A DNA stretch of 64,000 nt from Leuctra nigra (Eukaryota; Arthropoda; Insecta; Plecoptera; Leuctridae): contig CAKOGZ010000052.1 in NCBI GenBank assembly GCA_934045905.1, positions 62,001 through 126,000 on the forward strand, written 5' to 3'. The position numbers were made by a program, and so were the translations under genes. The notes beneath the pieces are model-generated. The model saw only the letters and a program-made list of their open reading frames with translations, did no database searches and was not told where the DNA came from. Positions 48,288-62,416 of this stretch are shown here, one piece after another. How positions within the stretch are numbered: the first letter of the stretch is position 1; the number at the start of each line of letters is the position of its first letter.

Positions 48288-51200
48288 GATTCGTCACAAA
48301 GTAGGAAACAAACAAAACTTTTTCAATATGACCTACTTCTAAAGTGGCACCCCCCTGTTTTTATCGAATTTTCTTGATGCCTACACAACGTTATGCCGAG
48401 AAATGTAATAAAACACTTTTCTAAAAAAAATAGGCTTATAAATAAAATTATAAAAAAGAACCCCACTCTGCCCCCTTGGAGTCGCCCGACGCTGCCCTGT
48501 CAGATTATTATATAATAAAGTTAGGTTAATACAGGTTAGCGAAGCGAGCGTAGCTGACTCATCACAAGCTTTAACCTCCATTGACTAAAAAATGGATGAA
48601 AACCTAGGAAATGAGGAAAATCTAAGGAACATTGTTAATTGTTACATTGTTACCTTTGTAGGCTAACCTACATTGTTGGTAAATATACATTGACAAAAAA
48701 ATGGATGAAAATCTATCGGGGGTCGACCCATCAGCTTCTGAATAACATGAACAGTGAATTCCGGCGAATCGGAGAGGCTGACATAAAAAAGTGTTTCTGC
48801 ACTTTTTAAGCCTCTCACCATCTACTATATAGGGTAACGTTGTCAACTCTCTTAGAGTAATAGATTCGTCACAAAGTAGGAAACAAATAAAAAAATATCC
48901 ATATGAGCTACTTCTAAAGTGGCACCCCCCTATTTTTATCGAATTTTCTTGAAGCCTACACAACGTTATGCCGAGAAATGAAATAAAACACTTTTCGAAA
49001 AAAAATAGGCTTATAAATAAAATTATAAAAAAGAACCCCACTCTGCCCCCTTGGAGTCGCCCGACGCTGCCCTGTCAGATTATTATATAATAAAGTTAGG
49101 TTAATACAGGTTAGCGAAGCGAGCGTAGCTGACTCATCACAAGCTTTAACCTCCATTGACTAAAAAATGGATGAAAACCTAGGAAATGAGGAAAATCTAA
49201 GGAACATTGTTAATTGTTACATTGTTACCTTTGTAGGCTAACCTACATTGTTGGTCAATATACATTGACAAAAAAATGGATGAAAATCTATCGGGGGTCG
49301 ACCCATCAGCTTCTGAATAACATGAACAGTTAATTCCGGCGAATCGGAGAGTCTGACATAAAAAAGTGTTTCTGCACTTTTTAGGCCTCTCACCATCTAC
49401 TATATAGGGTAACGTTGTCAACTCTCTTAGAGTAATAGATTCGTCACAAAGTAGGAAACAAATAAAAAAATATCAATATGAGCTACTTCTAAAGTGGCAC
49501 CCCCCTATTTTTATCGAATTTTCTTGAAGCCTACACAACGTTATGTCGAGAAATGAAATAAAACACTTTTCGAAAATAATAGGCTTAACATTAACATGTA
49601 AAAAAAAATCTCCCCTCTGCCTCCTGGAGTCGCCCGACGTTGCCCGGTCAGATTATTATATAATAAAGTTAGGTTAATACAGGTAAGCGAAGCGAGCGTA
49701 GCTGACTCATCACAAGCTTTAACCTCCATTGACTAAAAAATGGATGAAAACCTAGGAAATGAGGAAAATCTAAGGAACATTGTTAATTGTTACATTGTTA
49801 CCTTTGTAGGCTAACCTACATTGTTGGTCAATATACATTGACAAAAAAATGGATGAAAATCTATCGGGGGTCGACCCATCAGCTTCTGAATAACATGAAC
49901 AGTTAATTCCGGCGAATCGGAGAGTCTGACATAAAAAAGTGTTTCTGCACTTTTTAAGCCTCTCACCATCTACTATATAGGGTAACGTTGTCAACTCTCT
50001 TAGAGTAATAGATTCGTCACAAAGCAGGAAACAAATAAAAAAATATCAATATGAGCTATTTCTAAAGTGGCACCCCCCTATTTTTATCGAATTTTCTTGA
50101 AGCCTACACAACGTTATGCCGAGAAATGAAATAAAACACTTTTCGAAAATAATAGGCTTAACATTAACATGTAAAAAAAAATCTCCCCTCTGCCTCCTGG
50201 AGTCGCCCGACGTTGCCCGGTCAGATAATTTTATAATAAAGTTAGGTTAGGGTAGGTTAGCGAAGCGAGCGAAGCGAGCGTAGCTGACCCTTAACAAGCT
50301 TTAACCTACAGTGACAAAAAGTTGATGAAAACCTATCAGGATTGTGCCCTTCTGCTTCTGAAGGACATAAACTAAGAAATGCGGCGTATCGGAGCGTCTG
50401 ACAGAAAAAAGTGTTTCTGCACTTTTTAAGCCTCTCTCCATCATCTATATGGTGTATCATTTTCAGCTCTCTAAGAGTAATAGATTCGTCACAAAGTAGG
50501 AAACAAACAAAACTTTTTCAATATGACCTACTTCTAAAGTGGCACCCCCCTGTTTTTATCGAATTTTCTTGATGCCTACACAACGTTATGCCGAGAAATG
50601 TAATAAAACACTTTTCGCAAAAAAATAGGCTTATAAATAAAATTATAAAAAAGAACCCCACTCTGCCCCCTTGGAGTCGCCCGACGCTGCCCTGTCAGAT
50701 TATTATATAATAAAGTTAGGTTAATACAGGTTAGCGAAGCGAGCGTAGCTGACTCATCACAAGCTTTAACCTCCATTGACTAAAAAATGGATGAAAACCT
50801 AGGAAATGAGGAAAATCTAAGGAACATTGTTAATTGTTACATTGTTACCTTTGTAGGCTAACCTACATTGTTGGTCAATATACATTGACAAAAAAATGGA
50901 TTAAAATCTATCGGGGGTCGACCCATCAGCTTCTGAATAACATGAACAGTTAATTCCGGCGAATCGGAGAGTCTGACATAAAAAAGTGTTTCTGCACTTT
51001 TTAAGCCTCTCACCATCTACTATATAGGGTAACGCTGTCAACTCTCTTAGAGTAATAGATTCGTCACAAAGTAGGAAACAAATAAAAAAATATCAATATG
51101 AGCTACTTCTAAAGTGGCACCCCCCTATTTTTATCGAATTTTCTTGAAGCCTACACAACGTTATGCCGAGAAATGAAATAAAACACTTTTCGAAAAAAAA

Positions 51201-52076
51201 TAGGCTTATAAATAAAATTATAAAAAAGAACCCCACTCTGCCCCCTTGGAGTCGCCCGACGCTGCCCTGTCAGATTATTATATAATAAAGTTAGGTTAAT
51301 ACAGGTTAGCGAAGCGAGCGTAGCTGACTCATCACAAGCTTTAACCTCCATTGACTAAAAAATGGATGAAAACCTAGGAAATGAGGAAAATCTAAGGAAC
51401 ATTGTTAATTGTTACATTGTTACCTTTGTAGGCTAACCTACATTGTTGGTCAATATACATTGACAAAAAAATGGATGAAAATCTATCGGGGGTCGACCCA
51501 TCAGCTTCTGAATAACATGAACAGTTAATTCCGGCGAATCGGAGAGTCTGACATAAAAAAGTGTTTCTGCACTTTTTAAGCCTCTCACCATCTACTATAT
51601 AGGGTAACGTTGTCAACTCTCTTAGAGTAATAGATTCGTCACAAAGTAGAAAACAAATAAAAAAATATCAATATGAGCTACTTCTAAAGTGGCACCCCCC
51701 TATTTTTATCGAATTTTCTTGAAGCCTACACAACGTTATGCCGAGAAATGAAATAAAACATTTTTCGAAAATAATAGGCTTAACATTAACATGTAAAAAA
51801 AAATCTCCACTCTGCCTCCTGGAGTCGCCCGACGTTGCCCGGTCAGATAATTTTATAATTAAAATTATAAAACAAGCAACAAGCTTAACAAGCTTAAACC
51901 TACAGTGACAAAAAATTGATGAAAACCTATCAGGATTGTGCCCTTCTGCTTCTGAAGGACATAAACTAAGAAATGCGGCGTATCGGAGCGTCTGACAGAA
52001 AAAAGTGTTTCTGCACTTTTTAAGCCTCTCTCCATCATCTATATGGTGTATCATTTTCAGCTCTCTAAGAGTAATA
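48288..52076. repeat. Heptamer higher-order repeat A-B-B'-C-A-B-D (3789 bp)
   Basis: Units: A 48288, B 48863, B' 49438, C 50011, A 50483, B 51058, D 51633. The leading A has cagtgaattccgg and ggagaggctgac, as in 44657. The same unit order (with B instead of A at the start) occupies 39273-43062, and the next block repeats its first four units. Private changes: cttttt-aggcctc in B (49384), aagcaggaaac in C, aaaaagttgatg at 50318, aacgctgtc at 51033 and acatttttcg in D. Confidence 0.87.
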
Positions 52077-54271
52077 GATTCGTCACAAAGTAGGAAACAA
52101 ACAAAACTTTTTCAATATGACCTACTTCTAAAGTGGCACCCCCCTGTTTTTATCGAATTTTCTTGATGCCTACACAACGTTATGCCGAGAAATGTAATAA
52201 AACACTTTTCGAAAAAAAATAGGCTTAAAAATAAAATTATAAAAAAGAACCCCACTCTGCCCCCTTGGAGTCGCCCGACGCTGCCCTGTCAGATTATTAT
52301 ATAATAAAGTTAGGTTAATACAGGTTAGCGAAGCGAGCGTAGCTGACTCATCACAAGCTTTAACCTCCATTGACTAAAAAATGGATGAAAACCTAGGAAA
52401 TGAGGAAAATCTAAGGAACATTGTTAATTGTTACATTGTTACCTTTGTAGGCTAACCTACATTGTTGGTAAATATACATTGACAAAAAAATGGATGAAAA
52501 TCTATCGGGGGTCGACCCATCAGCTTCTGAATAACATGAACAGTTAATTCCGGCGAATCGGAGAGTCTGACATAAAAAAGTGTTTCTGCACTTTTTAAGC
52601 CTCTCACCATCTACTATATAGGGTAACGTTGTCAACTCTCTTAGAGTAATAGATTCGTCACAAAGTAGGAAACAAATAAAAAAATATCCATATGAGCTAC
52701 TTCTAAAGTGGCACCCCCCTATTTTTATCGAATTTTCTTGAAGCCTACACAACGTTATGCCGAGAAATGAAATAAAACACTTTTCGAAAAAAAATAGGCT
52801 TATAAATAAAATTATAAAAAAGAACCCCACTCTGCCCCCTTGGAGTCGCCCGACGCTGCCCTGTCAGATTATTATATAATAAAGTTAGGTTAATACAGGT
52901 TAGCGAAGCGAGCGTAGCTGACTCATCACAAGCTTTAACCTCCATTGACTAAAAAATGGATGAAAACCTAGGAAATGAGGAAAATCTAAGGAACATTGTT
53001 AATTGTTACATTGTTACCTTTGTAGGCTAACCTACATTGTTGGTCAATATACATTGACAAAAAAATGGATGAAAATCTATCGGGGGTCGACCCATCAGCT
53101 TCTGAATAACATGAACAGTTAATTCCGGCGAATCGGAGAGTCTGACATAAAAAAGTGTTTCTGCACTTTTTAAGCCTCTCACCATCTACTATATAGGGTA
53201 ACGTTGTCAACTCTCTTAGAGTAATAGATTCGTCACAAAGTAGGAAACAAATAAAAAAATATCAATATGAGCTACTTCTAAAGTGGCACCCCCCTATTTT
53301 TATCGAATTTTCTTGAAGCCTACACAACGTTATGTCGAGAAATGAAATAAAACACTTTTCGAAAATAATAGGCTTAACATTAACATGTAAAAAAAAATCT
53401 CCCCTCTGCCTCCTGGAGTCGCCCGACGTTGCCCGGTCAGATTATTATATAATAAAGTTAGGTTAATACAGGTTAGCGAAGCGAGCGTAGCTGACTCATC
53501 ACAAGCTTTAACCTCCATTGACTAAAAAATGGATGAAAACCTAGGAAATGAGGAAAATCTAAGGAACATTGTTAATTGTTACATTGTTACCTTTGTAGGC
53601 TAACCTACATTGTTGGTCAATATACATTGACAAAAAAATGGATGAAAATCTATCGGGGGTCGACCCATCAGCTTCTGAATAACATGAACAGTTAATTCCG
53701 GCGAATCGGAGAGTCTGACATAAAAAAGTGTTTCTGCACTTTTTAAGCCTCTCACCATCTACTATATAGGGTAACGTTGTCAACTCTCTTAGAGTAATAG
53801 ATTCGTCACAAAGTAGGAAACAAATAAAAAAATATCAATATGAGCTATTTCTAAAGTGGCACCCCCCTATTTTTATCGAATTTTCTTGAAGCCTACACAA
53901 CGTTATGTCGAGAAATGAAATAAAACACTTTTCGAAAATAATAGGCTTAACATTAACATGTAAAAAAAAATCTCCCCTCTGCCTCCTGGAGTCGCCCGAC
54001 GTTGCCCGGTCAGATAATTTTATAATAAAGTTAGGTTAGGGTAGGTTAGCGAAGCGAGCGAAGCGAGCGTAGCTGACCCTTAACAAGCTTTAACCTACAG
54101 TGACAAAAAATTGATGAAAACCTATCAGGATTGTGCCCTTCTGCTTCTGAAGGACATAAACTAAGAAATGCGGCGTATCGGAGCGTCTGACAGAAAAAAG
54201 TGTTTCTGCACTTTTTAAGCCTCTCTCCATCATCTATATGGTGTATCATTTTCAGCTCTCTAAGAGTAATA
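52077..54271. repeat. Partial second heptamer: A-B-B'-C (2195 bp)
   Basis: Units: A 52077, B 52652, B' 53227, C 53800. It follows the same order as the first four units of the preceding heptamer at a shift of 3789 bp, then departs where an A+ unit (54272) replaces the expected A. The A unit has cttaaaaataaaatt and ttggtaaatatac. The B unit begins atatccatatgag, which is shared with 27344, 30863 and 48863. The C unit has gttatgtcgag, elsewhere typical of B' and E'. Confidence 0.87.
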
Positions 54272-57245
54272 GATTCGTCACAAAGTAGGAAACAAACAAA
54301 ACTTTTTCAATATGACTTACTTCTAAAGTGGCACCCCCCTGTTTTTATCGAATTTTCTTGATGCCTACACAACGTTATGCCGAGAAATGTAATAAAACAC
54401 TTTTCGAAAAAAAATAGGCTTATAAATAAAATTATAAAAAAGAACCCCACTCTGCCCCCTTGGAGTCGCCCGACGCTGCCCTGTCAGATTATTATATAAT
54501 AAAGTTAGGTTAATACAGGTTAGCGAAGCGAGCGTAGTTGACTTATCACAAGCTTTAACCTCCATTGACTAAAAAATGGATGAAAACCTAGGAAATGAGG
54601 AAAATCTAAGGAACATTGTAAATTGTTACATTGTTACCTTAGTAGGCTAACCTACATTGTTGGTCAATATACATTGACAAAAAAATGGATGAAAACCTAG
54701 GAAATGATGAAAATCTAAGGAACATTGTTAATTGTGACATTGTTACCTTTGTAGGCTAACCTACATTGTTGGTCAATATACATTGACAAAAAAATGGATG
54801 AAAATCTATCGGGAGTGAACCCATCAGCTTCTGAATAACATGAACAGTTAATTCCGGCGAATCGGAGAGTCTGACATAAAAAAGTGTTTCTGCACTTTTT
54901 AAGCCTCTCACCATCTACTATATAGGGTAACGTTGTCAACTCTCTTAGAGTTATAGATTCGTCACAAAGTAGGAAACAAATAAAAAAATATCAATATGAG
55001 CTACTTCTAAAGTGGCACCCCCCTATTTTTATCGAATTTTCTTGAAGCCTACACAACGTTATGCCGAGAAATGAAATAAAACACTTTTCGAAAAAAAATA
55101 GGCTTATAAATAAAATTATAAAAAAGAACCCCACTCTGCCCCCTTGGAGTCGCCCGACGCTGCCCTGTCAGATTATTATATAATAAAGTTAGGTTAATAC
55201 AGGTTAGCGAAGCGAGCGTAGCTGACTCATCACAAGCTTTAACCTCCATTTACTAAAAAATGGATGAAAACCTAGGAAATGAGGAAAATCTAAGGAACAT
55301 TGTTAATTGTTACATTGTTACCTTTGTAGGCTAACCTACATTGTTGGTCAATATACATTGACAAAAAAATGGATGAAAATCTATCGGGGGTCGACCCATC
55401 AGCTTCTGAATAACATGAACAGTTAATTCCGGCGAATCGGAGAGTCTGACATAAAAAAGTGTTTCTGCACTTTTTAAGCCTCTCACCATCTACTATATAG
55501 GATAACGTTGTCAACTCTCTTAGAGTAATAGATTCGTCACAAAGTAGGAAACAAATAAAAAAATATCAATATGAGCTACTTCTAAAGTGGCACCCCCCTA
55601 TTTTTATCGAATTTTCTTGAAGCCTACACAACGTTATGCCGAGAAATGAAATAAAACACTTTTCGAAAAAAAATAGGCTTATAAATAAAATTATAAAAAA
55701 GAACCCCACTCTGCCCCCTTGGAGTCGCCCGACGCTGCCCTGTCAGATTATTATATAATAAAGTTAGGTTAATACAGGTTAGCGAAGCGAGCGTAGCTGA
55801 CTCATCACAAGCTTACACCTCCATTGACTAAAAAATGGATGAAAACCTAGGAAATGAGGAAAATCTAAGGAACATTGTTAATTGTTACATTGTTACCTTT
55901 GTAGGCTAACCTACATTGTTGGTCAATATACATTGACAAAAAAATTGATGAAAATCTATCGGGGGTCGACCCATCAGCTTCTGAATAACATGAACAGTTA
56001 ATTCCGGCGAATCGGAGAGTCTGACATAAAAAAGTGTTTCTGCACTTTTTAAGCCTCTCACCATCTACTATATAGGGTAACGTTGTCAACTCTCTTAGAG
56101 TAATAGATTCGTCACAAAGTAGGAAACAAATAAAAAAATATCAATATGAGCTACTTCTAAAGTGGCACCCCCCTATTTTTATCGAATTTTCTTGAAGCCT
56201 ACACAACGTTATGTCGAGAAATGAAATAAAACACTTTTCGAAAATAATAGGCTTAACATTAACATGTAAAAAAAAATCTCCCCTCTGCCTCCTGGAGTCG
56301 CCCGACGTTGCCCGGTCAGATTATTATATAATAAAGTTAGGTTAATACAGGTTAGCGAAGCGAGCGTAGCTGACTCATCACAAGCTTTAACCTCCATTGA
56401 CTAAAAAATGGATGAAAACCTAGGAAATGAGGAAAATCTAAGGAACATTGTTAATTGTTACATTGTTACCTTTGTAGGCTAACCTACATTGTTGGTCAAT
56501 ATACATTGACAAAAAAATGGATGAAAATCTATCGGGGGTCGACCCATCAGCTTCTGAATAACATGAACAGTTAATTCCGGCGAATCGGAGAGTCTGACAT
56601 AAAAAAGTGTTTCTGCACAAAATCTATCGGGGGTCGACCCATCAGCTTCTGAATAACATGAACAGTTAATTCCGGCGAATCGGAGAGTCTGACAGAAAAA
56701 AGTGTTTCTGCACTTTTTAAGCCTCTCACCATCTACTATATAGGGTAACGTTGTCAACTCTCTTAGAGTAATAGATTCGTCACAAAGTAGGAAACAAATA
56801 AAAAAATATCAATATGAGCTATTTCTAAAGTGGCACCCCCCTATTTTTATCGAATTTTCTTGAAGCCTACACAACGTTATGCCGAGAAATGAAATAAAAC
56901 ACTTTTCGAAAATAATAGGCTTAACATTAACATGTAAAAAAAAATCTCCCCTCTGCCTCCTGGAGTCGCCCGACGTTGCCCGGTCAGATAATTTTATAAT
57001 AAAGTTAGGTTAGGGTAGGTTAGCGAAGCGAGCGAAGCGAGCGTAGCTGACCCTTAACAAGCTTTAACCTACAGTGACAAAAAATTGATGAAAACCTATC
57101 AGGATTGTGCCCTTCTGCTTCTGAAGGACATAAACTAAGAAATGCGGCGTATCGGAGCGTCTGACAGAAAAAAGTGTTTCTGTACTTTTTAAGCCTCTCT
57201 CCATCATCTATATGGTGTATCATTTTCAGCTCTCTAAGAGTAATA
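54272..57245. repeat. Cycle A+-B-B-E'-C with an atypical E' tail
   Basis: Units: A+ 54272, B 54956, B 55531, E' 56106, C 56774. The E' unit ends with the T2 tail instead of T1, and the following unit has an H2 head, so this cycle is one unit longer than expected. The B at 54956 has ccatttac and ataggataacg, and the B at 55531 has agcttacacctcc and aaaattgatgaaaatc. One base is changed before the landmark at 54956 (gagttatagattc). Confidence 0.88.
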
Positions 57246-60200
57246 GATTCGTCACAAAGTAGGAAACAAACAAAACTTTTTCAATATGACCTACTTCTAA
57301 AGTGGCACCCCCCTGTTTTTATCGAATTTTCTTGATGCCTACACAACGTTATGCCGAGAAATGTAATAAAACACTTTTCGCAAAAAAATAGGCTTATAAA
57401 TAAAATTATAAAAAAGAACCCCACTCTGCCCCCTTGGAGTCGCCCGACGCTGCCCTGTCAGATTATTATATAATAAAGTTAGGTTAATACAGGTTAGCGA
57501 AGCGAGCGTAGCTGACTCATCACAAGCTTTAACCTCCATTGACTAAAAAATGGATGAAAACCTAGGAAATGAGGAAAATCTAAGGAACATTGTTAATTGT
57601 TACATTGTTACCTTTGTAGGCTAACCTACATTGTTGGTCAATATACATTGACAAAAAAATGGATGAAAATCTATCGGGGGTCGACCCATTAGCTTCTGAA
57701 TAACATGAACAGTTAATTCCGGCGAATCGGAGAGTCTGACATAAAAAAGTGTTTCTGCACTTTTTAAGCCTCTCACCATCTACTATATAGGGTAACGTTG
57801 TCAACTCTCTTAGAGTAATAGATTCGTCACAAAGTAGGAAACAAATAAAAAAATATCAATATGAGCTACTTCTAAAGTGGCACCCCCCTATTTTTATCGA
57901 ATTTTCTTGAAGCCTACACAACGTTATGCCGAGAAATGAAATAAAACACTTTTCGAAAAAAAATAGGCTTATAAATAAAATTATAAAAAAGAACCCCACT
58001 CTGCCCCCTTGGAGTCGCCCGACGCTGCCCTGTCAGATTATTATATAATAAAGTTAGGTTAATACAGGTTAGCGAAGCGAGCGTAGCTGACTCATCACAA
58101 GCTTTAACCTCCATTGACTAAAAAATGGATGAAAACCTAGGAAATGAGGAAAATCTAAGGAACATTGTTAATTGTTACATTGTTACCTTTGTAGGCTAAC
58201 CTACATTGTTGGTCAATATACATTGACAAAAAAATGGATGAAAATCTATCGGGGGTCGACCCATCAGCTTCTGAATAACATGAACAGTTAATTACGGCGA
58301 ATCGGAGAGTCTGACATAAAAAAGTGTTTCTGCACTTTTTAAGCCTCTCACCATCTACTATATAGGCTAACGTTGTCAACTCTCTTAGAGTAATAGATTC
58401 GTCACAAAGTAGGAAACAAATAAAAAAATATCAATATGAGCTATTTCTAAAGTGGCACCCCCCTATTTTTATCGAATTTTCTTGAAGCCTACACAACGTT
58501 ATGCCGAGAAATGAAATAAAACACTTTTCGAAAATAATAGGCTTAACATTAACATGTAAAAAAAAATCTCCCCTCTGCCTCCTGGAGTCGCCCGACGTTG
58601 CCCGGTCAGATAATTTTATAATAAAGTTAGGTAAGGGTAGGTTAGCGAAGCGAGCGAAGCGAGCGTAGCTGACCCTTAACAAGCTTTAACCTACAGTGAC
58701 AAAAAATTGATGAAAACCTATCAGGATTGTGCCCTTCTGCTTCTGAAGGACATAAACTAAGAAATGCGGCGTATCGGAGCGTCTGACAGAAAAAAGTGTT
58801 TCTGTACTTTTTAAGCCTCTCTCCATCATCTATATGGTGTATCATTTTCAGCTCTCTAAGAGTAATAGATTCGTCACAAAGTAGGAAACAAACAAAACTT
58901 TTTCAATATGACCTACTTCTAAAGTGGCACCCCCCTGTTTTTATCGAATTTTCTTGATGCCTACACAACGTTATGCCGAGAAATGTAATAAAACACTTTT
59001 CGCAAAAAAATAGGCTTATAAATAAAATTATAAAAAAGAACCCCACTCTGCCCCCTTGGAGTCGCCCGACGCTGCCCTGTCAGATTATTATATAATAAAG
59101 TTAGGTTAATACAGGTTAGCGAAGCGAGCGTAGCTGACTCATCACAAGCTTTAACCTCCATTGACTAAAAAATGGATGAAAACCTAGGAAATGAGGAAAA
59201 TCTAAGGAACATTGTTAATTGTTACATTGTAACCTTTGTAGGCTAACCTACATTGTTGGTCAATATACATTGACAAAAAAATGGATGAAAATCTATCGGG
59301 GGTCGACCCATTAGCTTCTGAATAACATGAACAGTTAATTCCGGCGAATCGGAGAGTCTGACATAAAAAAGTGTTTCTGCACTTTTTAAGCCTCTCACCA
59401 TCTACTATATAGGGTAACGTTGTCAACTCTCTTAGAGTAATAGATTCGTCACAAAGTAGGAAACAAATAAAAAAATATCAATATGAGCTACTTCTAAAGT
59501 GGCACCCCCCTATTTTTATCGAATTTTCTTGAAGCCTACACAACGTTATGCCGAGAAATGAAATAAAACACTTTTCGAAAAAAAATAGGCTTAATAATAA
59601 AATTATAAAAAAGAACCCCACTCTGCCCCCTTGGAGTCGCCCGACGCTGCCCTGTCAGATTATTATATAATAAAGTTAGGTTAATACAGGTTAGAGAAGC
59701 GAGCGTAGCTGACTCATCACAAGCTTTAACCTCCATTGACTAAAAAATGGATGAAAACCTAGGAAATGAGGAAAATCTAAGGAACATTGTTAATTGTTAC
59801 ATTGTTACCTTTGTAGGCTAACCTACATTGTTGGTCAATATACATTGACAAAAAAATTGATGAAAATCTATCGGAGGTCGACCCATCAGCTTCTGAATAA
59901 CATGAACAGTTAATTCCGGCGAATCGGAGAGTCTGACATAAAAAAGTGTTTCTGCACTTTTTAAGCATCTCACCATCTACTATATAGGGTAACGTTGTCA
60001 ACTCTCTTAGAGTAATAGATTCGTCACAAAGTAGGAAACAAATAAAAAAATATCAATATGAGCTACTTCTAAAGTGGCACCCCCCTATTTTTATCGAATT
60101 TTCTTGAAGCCTACACAACGTTATGCCGAGAAATGAAATAAAACACTTTTCGAAAATAATAGGCTTAACATTAACATGTAAAAAAAAATCTCCCCTCTGC

Positions 60201-60685
60201 CTCCTGGAGTCGCCCGACGTTGCCCGGTCAGATTATTATATAATAAAGTTAGGTTAATACAGGTTAGCGAAGCGAGCGTAGCTGACTCATCACAAGCTTT
60301 AACCTCCATTGACTAAAAAATGGATGAAAACCTAGGAAATGAGGAAAATCTAAGGAACATTGTTAATTGTTACATTGTTACCTTTGTAGGCTAACCTACA
60401 TTGTTGGTCAATATACATTGACAAAAAAATGGATGAAAATCTATCGGGGGTCGACCCATCAGCTTCTGAATAACATGAACAGTTAATTCCGGCGAATCGG
60501 AGAGTCTGACATAAAAAAGTGTTTCTGCACAAAATCTATCGGGGGTCGACCCATCAGCTTCTGAATAACATGAACAGTTAATTCCGGCGAATCGGAGAGT
60601 CTGACAGAAAAAAGTGTTTCTGCACTTTTTAGGCCTCTATCCATCATCTATATGGTGTATCATTTTCAGCTCTCTAAGAGTAATA
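57246..60685. repeat. A-B-C trimer followed by A-B-E'
   Basis: Units: A 57246, B 57821, C 58396, A 58868, B 59443, E' 60018. Both A units share cccattagcttc and cgcaaaaaaatagg, so they come from one trimer amplification. The B at 57821 has attacggcg and ataggctaacg, and the C at 58396 has aggtaagggtagg. The B at 59443 is the cttaataataaa variant with ttagagaagcg, shared with the B at 62992. Confidence 0.88.
60018..60685. repeat. Chimeric unit type E' (668 bp) with 95-bp tandem duplication
   Basis: As type E, but the left part is M2 (B'-like: acattaacatgtaaaa), so the order is H2-M2-S1-one 109-bp module-95-bp module twice-tail. The unit therefore changes identity at least twice: C-like middle, B-like spacer and 109-bp module, then C-like end. 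E' starts: 27919 (668), 31438 (667), 56106 (668), 60018 (668). The copy at 56106 is the only one ending in a T2 tail. This copy ends with ttaggcctctatcc, a small private variant of the T1 tail. Confidence 0.9.
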
Positions 60686-62416
60686 GATTCGTCACAAAGT
60701 AGGAAACAAACAAAACTTTTTCAATATGACCTACTTCTAAAGTGGCACCCCCCTGTTTTTATCGAATTTTCTTGATGCCTACACAACGTTATGCCGAGAA
60801 ATGTAATAAAACACATTTCGAAAAAAAATAGGCTTATAAATATAATTATAAAAAAGAACCCCACTCTGCCCCCTTGGAGTCGCCCGACGCTGCCCTGTCA
60901 GATTATTATATAATAAAGTTAGGTTAATACAGGTTAGCGAAGCGAGCGTAGCTGACTCATCACAAGCTTTAGCCTCCATTGACTAAAAAATGGATGAAAA
61001 CCTAGGAAATGAGGAAAATCTAAGGAACATTGTAAATTGTTACATTGTTACCTTTGTAGGCTAACCTACATTGTTGGTCAATATACATTGACAAAAAAAT
61101 GGATGAAAACCTAGGAAATGATGAAAATCTAAGGAACATTGTTAATTGTGACATTGTTACCTTTGTAGGCTAACCTACATTGTTGGTCAATATACATTGA
61201 CAAAAAAATGGATGAAAATCTATCGGGAGTGAACCCATCAGCTTCTGAATAACATGAACAGTTAATTCCGGCGAATCGGAGAGTCTGACATAAAAAAGTG
61301 TTTCTGCACTTTTTAAGCCTCTCACCATCTACTATATAGGGTAACGTTGTCAACTCTCTTAGAGTAATAGATTCGTCACAAAGTAGGAAACAAATAAAAA
61401 AATATCAATATGAGCTACTTCTAAAGTGGCACCCCCCAGTTTTTATCGAATTTTCTTGAAGCCTACACAACGTTATGCCGAGAAATGAAATAAAACACTT
61501 TTCGAAAAAAAATAGGCTTATAAATAAAATTATAAAAAAGAACCCCACTCTGCCCCCTTGGAGTCGCCCGACGCTGCCCTGTCAGATTATTATATAATAA
61601 AGTTAGGTTAATACAGGTTAGCGAAGCGAGCGTAGCTGACTCATCACAAGCTTTAACCTCCATTGACTAAAAAATGGATGAAAACCTAGGAAATGAGGAA
61701 AATCTAAGGAACATTGTTAATTGTTACATTGTTACCTTTGTAGGCTAACCTACATTGTTGGTCAATATACATTGACAAAAAAATGGATGAAAATCTATCG
61801 GGGGTCGACCCATCAGCTTCTGAATAACATGAACAGTTAATTCCGGCGAATCGGAGAGTCTGACATAAAAAAGTGTTTCTGCACTTTTTAAGCCTCTCAC
61901 CATCTACTATATAGGCTAACGTTGTCAACTCTCTTAGAGTAATAGATTCGTCACAAAGTAGGAAACAAATAAATAAATATCAATATGAGCTATTTCTAAA
62001 GTGGCACCCCCCTATTTTTATCGAATTTTCTTGAAGCCTACACAACGTTATGCCGAGAAATGAAATAAAACACTTTTCGAAAATAATAGGCTTAACATCA
62101 ACATGTAAAAAAAAATCTCCCCTCTGCCTCCTGGAGTCGCCCGACGTTGCCCGGTCAGATAATTTTATAATAAAGTTAGGTTAGGGTAGGTTAGCGAAGC
62201 GAGCGAAGCGAGCGTAGCTGACCCTTAACAAGCTTTAACCTTCAGTGACAAAAAATTGATGAAAACCTATCAGGATTGTGCCCTTCTGCTTCTGAAGGAC
62301 ATAAACTAAGAAATGCGGCGTATCGGAGCGTCTGACAGAAAAAAGTGTTTCTGTACTTTTTAAGCCTCTCTCCATCATCTATATGGTGTATCATTTTCAG
62401 CTCTCTAAGAGTAATA
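60686..62416. repeat. Cycle A+-B-C (1731 bp)
   Basis: Units: A+ 60686, B 61370, C 61945. The A+ has acacatttcg, aaatataattat and tttagcctcc as private changes. The B has ccccccagtttttatcg and ataggctaacg. The C has aaataaataaatatc, aacatcaacatg and taaccttcagtg. It is flanked on the left by E', the same E'-A+-B order as in the hexamer at 26325-33361. Confidence 0.88.
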
